Source: an uncultured Hyphomicrobiales bacterium
Lineage (GTDB): Bacteria > Pseudomonadota > Alphaproteobacteria > Rhizobiales > Beijerinckiaceae
Direction: 5' to 3'
NCBI GenBank assembly: GCA_903824185.1
Contig: CAIJVU010000051.1
Coordinates: 17,894 to 81,893, forward strand
DNA length: 64,000 nucleotides
Position numbers and translations under genes: made by a program. Every line of letters begins with the position of its first letter. The first letter of the stretch is position 1. This document shows, in pieces, positions 55,987 to 64,000 of the stretch. The notes below the pieces were generated by a model that worked only from the letters and a program-made list of their open reading frames with translations, was not told the origin of the DNA and ran no database searches.

Positions 55987-56979
55987 ATGCATATTCTCAT
56001 CCTCGGCGCGGCTGGCATGGTTGGCCGCAAACTCACCGAACGACTGGCCCACGAAGGCACGCTCAGAGGCCAAACCATCACCAAGGCCACCTTGCATGAT
56101 GTTGTGGAACCCAAAGCCCCCGCCCATGCGCCTTTCGCCTGCACAACGGTTGCGTCCGACTATTCTCTGCCGGGCGAGGCTGAAAAATTGCTCGCCGACA
56201 AACCCGATGTGATCTTCCATCTGGCCGCCATTGTGTCGGGGCAGGCGGAACAGGATTTTGATCTCGGCTACCGCATCAATTGCGATGGCGTGTGGCAATT
56301 GTTCGAAGCGATCCGCGCGATTCATACAGCAACATCAGGTGCTTATCATCCGCGCGTGGTCTTCACCTCCTCGATTGCGGTTTTTGGCGCCCCCTTCCCG
56401 CCCGCCATTGGCGACGAGTTTTTCACCACCCCGCTGACCTCCTACGGGACGCAAAAAGCCATCGGGGAATTGCTGCTGGCCGATTATACCCGCAAGGGCT
56501 TTTTCGACGGCATCGGCATCCGCCTGCCGACGATTTGCGTGCGTCCGGGCACACCCAATGCGGCGGCATCGGGCTTTTTCTCCAATATCATCCGCGAGCC
56601 GCTGAACGGTCTGGAAGCGGTTTTGCCCGTGGCCGAAACGGTCCGCCATTGGCACGCCTCGCCACGCTCTGCGGTTGGCTTCCTTGTCCATGCTGCTGAA
56701 ATTGCAGGGGAAATTGTCGGCCCCCGCCGCAATCTCTCGATGCCCGGCCTGAGCTGCACGGTGGGCGAGCAGATCGAGGCGCTGCGCAAAGTGGCGGGTG
56801 AAAACGTGGTGGCGCGGATCAAACGGGTGCCCGATCCCGCCATTATCAAAATCGTCTCCGGCTGGGCGGAACGCTGCGATCCCAAACGGGCGATCGAGCT
56901 CGGCTTCAAAGCCGAAAGCACTTTCGAGGAGATCATCCGCGTCCATATCGAGGACGAGCTGGGTGGCGTCATCCGCTAA
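55987..56979 (+). CDS. denD: DenD-like NAD-dependent D-erythronate dehydrogenase family protein
   Basis: A 330-residue extended SDR/epimerase. It begins MHILILGAAGMVGRKL, has the acidic residue of NAD binding in LHDVVEP, the FTSSIAVFG Ser and the catalytic SYGTQK. VRPGTPNAAASGFFSNIIREPLNG is strongly reminiscent of the D-erythronate dehydrogenase (DenD) group, which oxidises D-erythronate at C2 before kinase and decarboxylase steps. The kinase and decarboxylase are not in the window. It is the last gene before a hairpin. Confidence 0.85.
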   Translation: MHILILGAAGMVGRKLTERLAHEGTLRGQTITKATLHDVVEPKAPAHAPFACTTVASDYSLPGEAEKLLADKPDVIFHLAAIVSGQAEQDFDLGYRINCDGVWQLFEAIRAIHTATSGAYHPRVVFTSSIAVFGAPFPPAIGDEFFTTPLTSYGTQKAIGELLLADYTRKGFFDGIGIRLPTICVRPGTPNAAASGFFSNIIREPLNGLEAVLPVAETVRHWHASPRSAVGFLVHAAEIAGEIVGPRRNLSMPGLSCTVGEQIEALRKVAGENVVARIKRVPDPAIIKIVSGWAERCDPKRAIELGFKAESTFEEIIRVHIEDELGGVIR

Positions 56980-57000
56980 AAACCACGCGGATAGGACAAA

Positions 57001-57025
57001 ATAAGGGGCCCAAAAGGCCCCTTAT
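57001..57025. terminator. Hairpin between convergent DenD and hydroxyacid dehydrogenase genes
   Basis: ATAAGGGGCC and GGCCCCTTAT pair over a CAAAA loop. Neither strand has a long T-run; the minus strand has four T. Confidence 0.45.
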
Positions 57026-57112
57026 CCCACAAAATTTGCCAAAAAAACGACCCGAACCAGACTATCCGGCCCCTATCTCAGGCTCGTTTGGTTCAGCTGG
57101 GAATCGCGACCC

Positions 57113-57142
57113 AAAAAGATCTTTCCGGCCGCAGGGCCGGAA
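57113..57142 (-). terminator. Intrinsic terminator after the D-2-hydroxyacid dehydrogenase gene
   Basis: Minus strand TTCCGGCC/GGCCGGAA over a CTGC loop, followed by AGATCTTTTT, 20 bases after the stop. Confidence 0.55.
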
Positions 57143-57162
57143 AAAATCCGGCCCCGTCCGGC

Positions 57163-58128
57163 TCACTTTTTCCAGGGCGTTTCGGCGACCGGCGTGATCG
57201 GTCCTTTGCCCGCAAACCAGCTGGTCAGTTTGTCGACCACCAGCTGCCCCATCAAATTGCGGGTGTGATGGGTGCCCGACCCGATATGCGGCAGCAAGAC
57301 CGTATTGTCGAGGGCGATCAACTCAGCCGGCACATGCGGCTCGTGCTCGAACACGTCAAGACCCGCCGACCAGATGACTTTGTTTTTGAGCGCTGCAATC
57401 ATGGCCTGCTCATCGACGGCGGAGCCACGACCGATATTGATGAAGATCCCCTTGGGACCGAGCGCCTTGAACACATCGGCATTGATGATGTGGTGGGTTT
57501 CGGGACCGCCGGGTGCCACCGAGATCAGCATGGTCACAGCCGCCGCCAATTCCTGCAAGGAATTGTAATAGGGATAGCTGACATCGGCGACCTTGCGGCG
57601 GTTGTGATAGGCGATCTCGACGCCAAAGGCCTCAAGCCGCTTGGCAATGGCCTTGCCGATCCGGCCAAGCCCGAAAATCCCGACCTTTTGGCCGCGCAAA
57701 GTGGTGTGGGTCAGAGGATAAGGGCTTTTATTGGCCCAATGGCCTGCCCGCAACCACTGTTCGGACTGCGGCATTTCCTTCACGGTCATCAAAACAAGAC
57801 CCAGACAGGTGTCGGCCACCTCCTCGGTCAGAACATCGGGCGTATTGGTGACGATGATCTTGTGCTGGCCCGCATATTTCGCATCCACCGAATCATAACC
57901 GACCCCGAAATTCGACACCATTTCGAGTTTCGGGAAATGGCTGATGAAAGCCTGATCGACTTTGACATGCCCGCCGACGGCAAGACCTCGCACGTCTGGC
58001 GCTACGGATTTCAGATAGGCGTCCTTGTCCTGCTGTTCCCACAAGCGATGCAGGGTGAATTTTTCGCCGAGCTGATCGAGCACCATCGGCATCAAGGGGC
58101 CGGGCGCCAAAATATGAATGTCTTTCAC
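57163..58128 (-). CDS. D-isomer-specific 2-hydroxyacid dehydrogenase
   Basis: A 321-residue enzyme of the D-2-hydroxyacid dehydrogenase family with the Rossmann motif GIFGLGRIGKAIAKR. Catalytic residues lie in GRGSAVDE (Arg region), LDVFEHEP (Glu) and LLPHIGSGTHHTR (His). It resembles glyoxylate/hydroxypyruvate reductases (GhrB-like). In this setting it could handle hydroxypyruvate or glyoxylate from sugar-acid breakdown. The start is a GTG behind GGGAGG. Confidence 0.9.
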   Translation of the reverse strand: MKDIHILAPGPLMPMVLDQLGEKFTLHRLWEQQDKDAYLKSVAPDVRGLAVGGHVKVDQAFISHFPKLEMVSNFGVGYDSVDAKYAGQHKIIVTNTPDVLTEEVADTCLGLVLMTVKEMPQSEQWLRAGHWANKSPYPLTHTTLRGQKVGIFGLGRIGKAIAKRLEAFGVEIAYHNRRKVADVSYPYYNSLQELAAAVTMLISVAPGGPETHHIINADVFKALGPKGIFINIGRGSAVDEQAMIAALKNKVIWSAGLDVFEHEPHVPAELIALDNTVLLPHIGSGTHHTRNLMGQLVVDKLTSWFAGKGPITPVAETPWKK

Positions 58129-58406
58129 GCTGTTCCTCCCGCAGGCTAAGCCGTGAAAAGCCCCCCGCCTGCATAAAATTTAAGCTCTCTTGGGTGAAAA
58201 CCCTCTTTTCCCCAATGGGCCGCTATGATGGCGAAGGATCGCCACGGCTTCAAGCGTTAAAATGAAAGCGAGTTGTCATTGGGGCCAGACATGTTTAAAT
58301 GGTATGGCAGGGGTTAGAAATAAGCCTATGTCGAAGGAATAACTTCGGGAGTGAAACCGCTGGTCAACACGTGCAAGAGCCGTGACCAGAAGAATAAGGA
58401 GCGATC
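58129..58406. other. Divergent regulatory region with several inverted repeats
   Basis: It holds widely spaced inverted arms CCCCAATG (58210-58217) and CATTGGGG (58277-58284), and a small hairpin CGAAG/CTTCG (58332-58347). A strong hairpin with arms CTGGTCA and TGACCAG (58360-58389) lies 17 bases before the ABC ATPase start. No gene is seen. The last two probably lie in the 5' leader of the sugar transporter. Confidence 0.4.
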
Positions 58407-59468
58407 ATGGCGTCGGTAGAAATCCGCGACGTAAAAAAGGCCTATGGGGCGACGCAAGTCATCCATGGCGTCAACGTCCATATCAATGACGGTGAATTTG
58501 TGATTCTGGTGGGCCCGTCGGGCTGTGGCAAATCAACACTGCTGCGCATGATTGCCGGACTGGAAAACATCACAGGCGGCGAGATTGCCATCGGCAATCG
58601 TGTGGTCAATGATGTGCCGCCCAAAGAGCGCGACATCGCCATGGTGTTCCAGAACTATGCGCTCTATCCGCATATGACGGTTTCCGACAATATGGCCTTT
58701 TCGATGAAGCTGCGCAAAGCGCCGCAATCGGAAATCGACGAGCGTGTGAAAAAGGCCGCCGGTATTCTCGGCCTCGAAAAATTGCTCGACCGCTATCCCC
58801 GCCAATTGTCGGGCGGCCAGCGCCAGCGCGTTGCCATGGGCCGTGCGATTGTGCGTGATCCGCAGGTGTTTTTGTTTGACGAGCCTTTGTCAAACCTTGA
58901 CGCCAAATTGCGCGTGCAAATGCGCACCGAAATCAAGGAATTGCACCAACGCCTGAAAACCACCACGGTTTATGTGACCCATGACCAGATCGAAGCCATG
59001 ACCATGGCCGACAAAATCGTGGTGATGCATGACGGCATCGTGGAACAGATGGGTTCGCCGCTTGATCTTTACGATCATCCCGACAATCTGTTTGTAGCAG
59101 GCTTTATCGGCTCGCCCGCCATGAATTTCATTCAGGCAACGGTTGATCCCTCGGGTCACGGTGTGACCAGCAAAGGCGGCGCGAAACTGCCTTTGGCACA
59201 AGGGCGCTCCTTGCCAGCGGGCAAGGCCGTGGTCTATGGCATTCGCCCCGAACATATCCACCTCGATGCCAATGGTGTTGCGGTTGAAGTGGTGGTGGTG
59301 GAACCCACAGGATCGGAAACACAAGTGGTTGTGCGCTTGAAGGGCGAAGAGCTGATCTGCGTCTTCCGCGAACGCATCACCGCCAAGCCCGGCGAAACCA
59401 TCACGATTTTGCCGACCACCCAACTCGTGCATCTGTTTGATGCCGAAACGGGCAAACGAATCGACTGA
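58407..59468 (+). CDS. ugpC: Sugar ABC transporter ATP-binding protein (UgpC/MalK type)
   Basis: A 353-residue MalK-family ATPase with Walker A GPSGCGKST, signature LSGGQRQRVAMGRAIV and Walker B VFLFDEPLSNLDAKLR. A C-terminal OB-fold regulatory domain from about residue 240 includes GIRPEHIHL. UgpC-type ATPases serve CUT1 importers for sugars, polyols or glycerol-3-phosphate. AAGGAG precedes the start. It is the first gene of the CUT1 set, followed by binding protein, two permeases and an LtnD-like dehydrogenase. Confidence 0.92.
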   Translation: MASVEIRDVKKAYGATQVIHGVNVHINDGEFVILVGPSGCGKSTLLRMIAGLENITGGEIAIGNRVVNDVPPKERDIAMVFQNYALYPHMTVSDNMAFSMKLRKAPQSEIDERVKKAAGILGLEKLLDRYPRQLSGGQRQRVAMGRAIVRDPQVFLFDEPLSNLDAKLRVQMRTEIKELHQRLKTTTVYVTHDQIEAMTMADKIVVMHDGIVEQMGSPLDLYDHPDNLFVAGFIGSPAMNFIQATVDPSGHGVTSKGGAKLPLAQGRSLPAGKAVVYGIRPEHIHLDANGVAVEVVVVEPTGSETQVVVRLKGEELICVFRERITAKPGETITILPTTQLVHLFDAETGKRID

Positions 59469-59503
59469 ATATCCGCCCGCTGCGGCGAATATTTCGCGAG
59501 AGA

Positions 59504-59527
59504 ACAAGACGGGTAAACCCGTCTTGT
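59504..59527 (+). terminator. Hairpin between ATPase and binding-protein genes
   Basis: Perfect 10-bp arms ACAAGACGGG/CCCGTCTTGT over TAAA, with no T-run. It is more likely an mRNA-processing or stabilising hairpin than a full terminator. Confidence 0.4.
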
Positions 59528-59578
59528 CAAATCAAGACCTCTATCGATCAAGACAAACTGAAAGGGAGTTAACCATCC

Positions 59579-60889
59579 ATGACCATCATGAATCGTCGTA
59601 CGCTGATGAAAGGCGCGGCAACCGTGGGCGCATTGAGCGCAACCGGCCTGCTCAATCATGCCAAGGCTTGGGCCCAGTCCTCGCCATGGAAGCCTGAAGC
59701 CAATGCTACCCTCAACATTCTGCGCTGGAAGCGCTTTGTGCCTGCCGAAGACGAACAGTTTATGAAACTGGTTGACGCCTTCTCACAGGCAACCGGTGTG
59801 AAGATCAGCGTGTCCAATGAATCCTTCGACGACATGCAGCCCAAAGCCTCTGTGGCAGCCAATACCGGACAGGGTCCAGACATTGCATGGGGCCTGCATT
59901 CTTTGCCGCATTTGTTCCCCGACAAATGCCTTGAAGTCGGCGATGTCGCTGATTACCTCGGCAAAAAATACGGTGGCTGGTTTGCAGCACCCGAAGCCAC
60001 TTGCAAAGTGAACGGCAAATGGATTGCCATTCCGGCAGCGGTGAACGGCGGCTATATCAATTACCGCATTTCCTCGATGAAAAAAGCTGGCTTCTCGACC
60101 TTCCCCGACAAGACAGACGCATTCCTCGAGCTCTGCAAAGCCTTGAAGGCCAATAATACACCCGCCGGTTTTGCCTTGGGCCATGCCACGGGTGATGCGA
60201 ATGCATGGGTGCATTGGCTGTTGTGGTCACACGGCTCTTACCTCATCGACAAAGACGAGAAGATCATCATCAACTCACCCGAAACGATGAAGGCGCTGGA
60301 ATATGTCAAGAAGCTGTCGGAAACCTTCATTCCCGGCACGCCGTCTTGGAACGATTCATCCAATAACAAGGCCTTCTTGGCGGGTGAATTGCATCTGACG
60401 TCAAACGGTATTTCGATCTATGTCGCAGCCAAGGCTGACAAGGCGCTCAATGCAATTGCCGAAGACATGGACCATGCCGTGTTCCCCGTCGGCCCTGTCG
60501 GCAAGCCGCAGGAATTGCAGTTGACCTTCCCGATGCTGGCTTTCAAATATACCAAGGTGCCGAATGCAGCCAAAGCCTTCATGGCCTACCTGCTCGAAGC
60601 AGAAAACTACAATCCTTGGCTGGAAGCCGCCGCAGGCTATCTGACCCATCCTTTGCAGGCTTACGATGCCAATCCGGTCTGGACAAAGGATCCGAAGAAC
60701 GCCGTGTTCAAAAACGCAGCGCGCAACACCCTGCCTGCCAGCGGTATCGGTCCTGTGAACGAGAAAGCCGCCGCAGCGATTGCCGACTTCATCCTCGTGG
60801 ATATGGTCGCCAATTATTGCACCGGCGCGATGGATGCGAAAACAGCCATTGCCACCGCTGAACGTCAGGCCAAGCGCATTTACCGCTAA
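59579..60889 (+). CDS. Sugar ABC transporter substrate-binding protein (CUT1, UgpB-like)
   Basis: A 436-residue family 1 extracellular solute-binding protein. The leader MNRRTLMKGAATVGALSATG has a twin-arginine pattern, with cleavage after NHAKAWA. The mature region starts ATLNILRWKRFVPAEDEQFM and later has GQGPDIAWGL and the long C-terminal lobe. It has no lipobox Cys. AGGGAG lies upstream of the first ATG (59579), and a second ATG three codons on is equally consistent with the leader. A strong terminator follows. The sugar or polyol is unknown; the surrounding dehydrogenases suggest a sugar acid or its parent polyol. Confidence 0.92.
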   Translation: MTIMNRRTLMKGAATVGALSATGLLNHAKAWAQSSPWKPEANATLNILRWKRFVPAEDEQFMKLVDAFSQATGVKISVSNESFDDMQPKASVAANTGQGPDIAWGLHSLPHLFPDKCLEVGDVADYLGKKYGGWFAAPEATCKVNGKWIAIPAAVNGGYINYRISSMKKAGFSTFPDKTDAFLELCKALKANNTPAGFALGHATGDANAWVHWLLWSHGSYLIDKDEKIIINSPETMKALEYVKKLSETFIPGTPSWNDSSNNKAFLAGELHLTSNGISIYVAAKADKALNAIAEDMDHAVFPVGPVGKPQELQLTFPMLAFKYTKVPNAAKAFMAYLLEAENYNPWLEAAAGYLTHPLQAYDANPVWTKDPKNAVFKNAARNTLPASGIGPVNEKAAAAIADFILVDMVANYCTGAMDAKTAIATAERQAKRIYR

Positions 60890-60903
60890 GACCTGCTCTT
60901 TTG

Positions 60904-60942
60904 ACCGCGCGGGAAACACGGACGTCTCCCGCGCGGTTTTTT
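60904..60942 (+). terminator. Strong Rho-independent terminator after sugar-binding protein gene
   Basis: An 11-bp GC-rich stem (ACCGCGCGGGA/TCCCGCGCGGT) is followed by five T. Read-through would be needed for the permeases, giving the usual binding-protein excess. Confidence 0.85.
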
Positions 60943-60985
60943 CAATAGGATAATTTGCGCTCTTACAAGAGACCGGAGACACCTT

Positions 60986-61945
60986 ATGTCCCAAACTGCC
61001 TCCTCATCGGCACCGACCGCATTGGTTCGCCAGGAACGCTCGCTGTTGCAGCGCCTGAGCCAGAACCGCAACTGGCTGGGCTTTTTGTTCATGTTGCCCG
61101 CTGCCGTCATTTTGATTTTGTTTCTGGCCTATCCTTTGGGCAAAGGGGTCTGGCTGTCATTCACCGATGCCAAAATCGGACGGGACGGTGTTTTTATCGG
61201 CCTTGAAAATTACGAGTGGCTGCTCGATGACAGCATTTTCTGGAAGTCGGTTTTCAACACGATTGTCTATACGGTTTTTGCCTCGATCGTGAAATTTGCC
61301 GTGGGGCTTTATCTCGCCCTTTTGCTGAACGAGAAACTGCCCTTCAAGGCGCTGATCCGCTCAGTGGTGCTGATCCCCTTTGTGGTGCCCACCGTGTTGT
61401 CGGCGATTGCCTTTTGGTGGATTTACGACAGCCAGTTCTCGATCATTTCCTGGTCATTGCGCCATATGGGCCTGATCACCGAAAACATCAATTTCCTCGG
61501 TGATCCCAATAATGCCCGCATGTCGCTGATCTTCGCCAATATCTGGCGCGGTGTGCCCTTTATCGCCATTACTTTGCTGGCGGGCTTGCAGACGGTGTCG
61601 CCCTCGCTTTATGAGGCAGCCACCCTTGATGGGGCCACACGCTGGCAGAATTTCCGCTATGTCACCTTCCCGCTTTTGACGCCGATCATTGCGGTTGTCA
61701 TGACCTTTTCGGTGCTGTTTACCTTCACCGATTTCCAGCTGGTCTGGGCGATGACCCGCGGCGGGCCGGTGAACTCCACGCATCTGATGGCCACCTTGGG
61801 TTATCAGCGCGCGATTTTGGCCGGTAATCTGGGCGAGGGTGCGGCGATTGCGACCGCGATGATCCCCTTCCTTCTTTTTTCCATCATGGTCTCATGGTTT
61901 GGCCTGCAACGCCGCAAATGGCAGCAAGGGGGCAGCGATGAGTGA
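60986..61945 (+). CDS. Sugar ABC transporter permease (UgpA/MalF type)
   Basis: A 319-residue CUT1 permease with six or seven spans. The coupling-helix EAA motif is YEAATLDGATRWQNFRYVTFPLL. An N-terminal cytoplasmic tail of about 30 residues precedes the first span. It overlaps the second permease by eight bases. Confidence 0.92.
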   Translation: MSQTASSSAPTALVRQERSLLQRLSQNRNWLGFLFMLPAAVILILFLAYPLGKGVWLSFTDAKIGRDGVFIGLENYEWLLDDSIFWKSVFNTIVYTVFASIVKFAVGLYLALLLNEKLPFKALIRSVVLIPFVVPTVLSAIAFWWIYDSQFSIISWSLRHMGLITENINFLGDPNNARMSLIFANIWRGVPFIAITLLAGLQTVSPSLYEAATLDGATRWQNFRYVTFPLLTPIIAVVMTFSVLFTFTDFQLVWAMTRGGPVNSTHLMATLGYQRAILAGNLGEGAAIATAMIPFLLFSIMVSWFGLQRRKWQQGGSDE

Positions 61946-62855
61946 GCAGCAATCAGTGAGCAAGGCCAATTCCATGAACACAAACGCGCAAAATGACGAT
62001 TCAGAAGGCATGTCCTATCTGGACGGCGGCTTGAGAAAAATCATCTATGTCTATCTACCGCTGGCGATCATCATGGTGGTGTTGATCTTTCCGTTTTACT
62101 GGATGGTGCTGACCTCCGTGAAACCGGACGAGCAACTGATCGACATGGAGAAATTCAATCCCTTCTTCGTGGTCGGGCCGACACTCAAACACATCAACAA
62201 ATTGCTGTTTGAGAGCAATTATCCGACCTGGTTGTGGAACACGATGTATGTGTCGGTTGTCTCGACCTTTATCTCTTTGTTTGCCTCGGTCTTTGCCGCC
62301 TATGCGCTGGTGCGGATCAGGTTCAAAGGGGCTGAAGTGGTGGGGGCCTCGATTTTTCTGGCCTATCTGGTGCCGCCCTCGATCCTGTTCATTCCGCTGG
62401 CCACCATCATTCAGGCCTATGGCCTGTTCGACAGTCCGATTGCGCTCATTTTGGTCTACCCGACCATTTTGATTCCGTTCTCGACATGGTTGCTGATGGG
62501 CTATTTCAAAACCATTCCTTACGAGCTTGAGGAATGCGCTTTGATCGACGGTGCGACCCGTTTGCAGATCCTGATCAAGATCGTTTTGCCGCTGGCGGTG
62601 CCCGGATTGATTTCAGCCGGTATTTTCTCCCTCACTTTGTGCTGGAACGAATTTATCTATGCGCTGACCTTCCTGTCCTCGACGCAAAACAAGACCGTGC
62701 CGGTGGCGGTTGTGTCGGAATTTGTGGACGGGGACATCTATCGCTGGGGCTCACTGATGGCAGGCGCCTTGCTGGGATCCTTGCCGCTGGTGATCTTGTA
62801 TTCGTTCTTTGTCGAGCATTATGTCTCGGCGATGACGGGTGCGGTGAAAGAGTAA
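61938..62855 (+). CDS. Sugar ABC transporter permease (UgpE/MalG type)
   Basis: A 305-residue permease whose EAA motif is ELEECALIDGATRLQILIKIVLPLA. The tail of about 45 residues before the first span is polar. The start at 61938 lies inside the end of the first permease gene. It has six spans and completes the CUT1 importer. The LtnD-like gene follows 27 bases on. Confidence 0.92.
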   Translation: MSEQQSVSKANSMNTNAQNDDSEGMSYLDGGLRKIIYVYLPLAIIMVVLIFPFYWMVLTSVKPDEQLIDMEKFNPFFVVGPTLKHINKLLFESNYPTWLWNTMYVSVVSTFISLFASVFAAYALVRIRFKGAEVVGASIFLAYLVPPSILFIPLATIIQAYGLFDSPIALILVYPTILIPFSTWLLMGYFKTIPYELEECALIDGATRLQILIKIVLPLAVPGLISAGIFSLTLCWNEFIYALTFLSSTQNKTVPVAVVSEFVDGDIYRWGSLMAGALLGSLPLVILYSFFVEHYVSAMTGAVKE

Positions 62856-62882
62856 AAATCTCGCTTGAAAAGGACACGCGTG

Positions 62883-63773
62883 ATGCGTCACATCGGTTTT
62901 GTCGGCCTTGGCGCCATGGGCCTGCCCATGGCAGAAAATCTGGTGCGCAAGCAGTTTCATGTCACCGGCTTCGACATGAAACAAGAAGCGCTGACGGCCT
63001 TGGCCAAGGCTGGTGGACAGATTGCCGCCAATGCCGCAGAAGTGGCGCACAAGGCCGATGCGCTGGTGCTGATGGTCGTGAATATGGCGCAGGCTGAAAG
63101 CGTGTTGTTTGAGGCTGGGGCACTGGCCGCTTTGCCCAAAGGCGGCACGGTGGTTTTGATGGCCACCTGCCCGCCCAAAGAAGTCGCACTGCTGGCGGAC
63201 CGCGTCGAGCAATCAGGGCATCATTTCATCGATGCGCCGGTCTCGGGCGGCGTGGTGGGCGCGCAAGCCGGCACGCTGACCATTATGGCTGCGGCCCCTT
63301 CCGCCGTGTTCGAACCCGCTAAAGCATTGCTCACCGCCATGGGTGAAAAACTGTTCCATGTCGGTGACAAAGCCGGTCAGGGTGCCATGATCAAAACCGT
63401 CAACCAGCTGTTATGCGGCGTGCATATCGCGGCACTGGCGGAAGGCATGGCGCTGGCTGAAAAGGCCGGCATCGACGGACAGGTGGTGCTTGATATTTGC
63501 GGCGGTTCGGCGGCGTCGAGCTGGATGCTGCATAATCGCGGGCCGCGCATGGTGCAGGCCAATCCCGAAGTGACGAGCGCGGTCGATATTTTTGTCAAAG
63601 ACCTCAGCATTGTCATGGATGCGGGCCGCGCCGCCAAGGCCGCGCTGCCGGTGGCCGCTGCCGCCCATCAGATGTTTTTATCCGCCTCCGCCCAAGGCCA
63701 TGGCCTGAAAGACGACAGTCAGGTTGTGCTCACCTATCGCGGCCTTGCAGGGCTTGATAAAGGCCACGCGTGA
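62883..63773 (+). CDS. LtnD-like NAD-dependent hydroxyacid dehydrogenase
   Basis: A 296-residue member of the 3-hydroxyisobutyrate dehydrogenase superfamily with GFVGLGAMGLPMAENL, the catalytic DAPVSGGVVGAQAGTL and the Lys in IKTVNQLLCGVHIAALAEGMAL. The HIAALAEGMAL stretch and NSWM-like SSWMLHNRGPRM fit L-threonate dehydrogenase (LtnD) better than 3-hydroxyisobutyrate dehydrogenase. It would oxidise a four-carbon sugar acid at C2. The ATG at 62883 follows AGGA. Its stop codon lies inside the 62-bp tandem repeat. Confidence 0.85.
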   Translation: MRHIGFVGLGAMGLPMAENLVRKQFHVTGFDMKQEALTALAKAGGQIAANAAEVAHKADALVLMVVNMAQAESVLFEAGALAALPKGGTVVLMATCPPKEVALLADRVEQSGHHFIDAPVSGGVVGAQAGTLTIMAAAPSAVFEPAKALLTAMGEKLFHVGDKAGQGAMIKTVNQLLCGVHIAALAEGMALAEKAGIDGQVVLDICGGSAASSWMLHNRGPRMVQANPEVTSAVDIFVKDLSIVMDAGRAAKAALPVAAAAHQMFLSASAQGHGLKDDSQVVLTYRGLAGLDKGHA

Positions 63774-63930
63774 GGGCTCGCGCGTGAGGGTGGCGCGTAA
63801 GGGCTGTTGCCCGTTCGCGCAATAAAAAAGCGTGAGGGCTCGCGCGTGAGGGCCGCGCGTAAGGGCTGTTGCCCGTTCGCGCAATAAAAAAAATCCCGGT
63901 CGCGCAATAAAAAATCCGGTCGCGCAAATA
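63768..63930. repeat. 62-bp tandem repeat with shorter tail copies
   Basis: Two near-identical copies start at 63768 and 63830 (GCGTGAGGGCTCG...). They differ mainly at TGG versus CCG in the middle and in length of the A-run. Shortened copies of the tail unit CGCGCAATAAAAAA follow to 63930. The first copy includes the stop codon of the LtnD-like gene. Confidence 0.85.
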
Positions 63931-63940
63931 GTTTTCCAGC

Positions 63941-63975
63941 GTCATTGCGAGCGGAGGTAGCCGCGCGGCAATCCA
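63941..63975. repeat. Dispersed palindromic repeat (GTCATTGCGAG type)
   Basis: The element begins GTCATTGCGAGCGGAGG and ends GCGGCAATCCA, with ATTGC/GCAAT ends in inverted orientation. Elements of this form are scattered between genes in many alphaproteobacterial genomes. Only one copy is in the window. Confidence 0.55.
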
Positions 63976-64000
63976 TCTTTTGCGCGCAATGAATCAAACG

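Noticed and set aside
57088..58149. 353-codon open frame on the plus strand
   Set aside because: Antisense to the hydroxyacid dehydrogenase, which has an intact NAD site and catalytic residues.
63768..63930. CRISPR array
   Set aside because: The repeats are directly adjacent with no unique spacers, and no cas genes are present.
63678..63997. Several overlapping minus-strand frames with repetitive residues
   Set aside because: They translate the tandem repeat and the end of the LtnD-like gene and have no start signals.

Overview
The window comes from an alphaproteobacterium, most likely a Hyphomicrobiales/Rhizobiales-type soil or plant-associated heterotroph. This is inferred from gene content and synteny, not from a marker gene. 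The clues are a homospermidine synthase with an alanine-racemase-fold ornithine decarboxylase, a CobW-WD40 gene pair beside a zinc importer, several branched-chain-type (LIV) ABC importers, PobA, and OpgG-family proteins with twin-arginine leaders. No rRNA, tRNA, CRISPR array, phage or insertion sequence is visible. Most genes sit in tight, often overlapping operons.

Positions 1-26.6 kb hold three complete LIV-type importers with associated catabolic enzymes. The first, on the minus strand (661-6286), has a binding protein, LivH, a fused LivM-LivG, LivF, an SDR and an HSL-type esterase cut by the window edge. The second, on the plus strand (6539-14399), starts with 4-hydroxybenzoate hydroxylase and a LOG-family protein, then has binding protein, LivH, LivM, LivG, LivF and a MetE-core protein. 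The third, on the minus strand (14465-26581), has a fused indolepyruvate ferredoxin oxidoreductase-type enzyme, an acyl-CoA synthetase, LivG, LivH, LivM, binding protein, LivF and a PaaK-like protein. Together they suggest uptake and CoA activation of amino-acid-derived or aromatic acids.

Positions 26.8-35.4 kb form a cobalt/nitrile block. A DUF1007 protein and a NicO-type Ni/Co permease converge on a cobalt-type nitrile hydratase (alpha with an N-terminal His/Asp tract, beta, accessory protein). These are followed by an SDR, an acyl-CoA dehydrogenase, an amidase and a gamma-glutamyltransferase-family hydrolase. Nitrile hydratase plus amidase gives a nitrile-to-amide-to-acid route.

Positions 35.5-48.6 kb hold an OpgG-family gene and then a zinc block: a probable Zur operator, a 58-residue His-rich membrane microprotein, ZnuC, ZnuB, ZnuA, a CobW GTPase and a WD40 protein. 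A polyamine block on the minus strand follows: homospermidine synthase, MBL hydrolase, GNAT and ornithine decarboxylase. The decarboxylase is preceded by a long structured leader ending in an intrinsic terminator. A second OpgG paralogue comes next.

Positions 48.6-63.8 kb look like a sugar-acid catabolic region. It contains a KDPG/KHG aldolase, a two-part YraQ-like permease, an unknown exported protein, an aminotransferase, an IlvD/Edd dehydratase, a GNAT, an SDR, a DenD-like dehydrogenase, a D-2-hydroxyacid dehydrogenase, a CUT1 sugar ABC importer and an LtnD-like dehydrogenase. The last 230 bases carry a 62-bp tandem repeat and a dispersed palindromic element.
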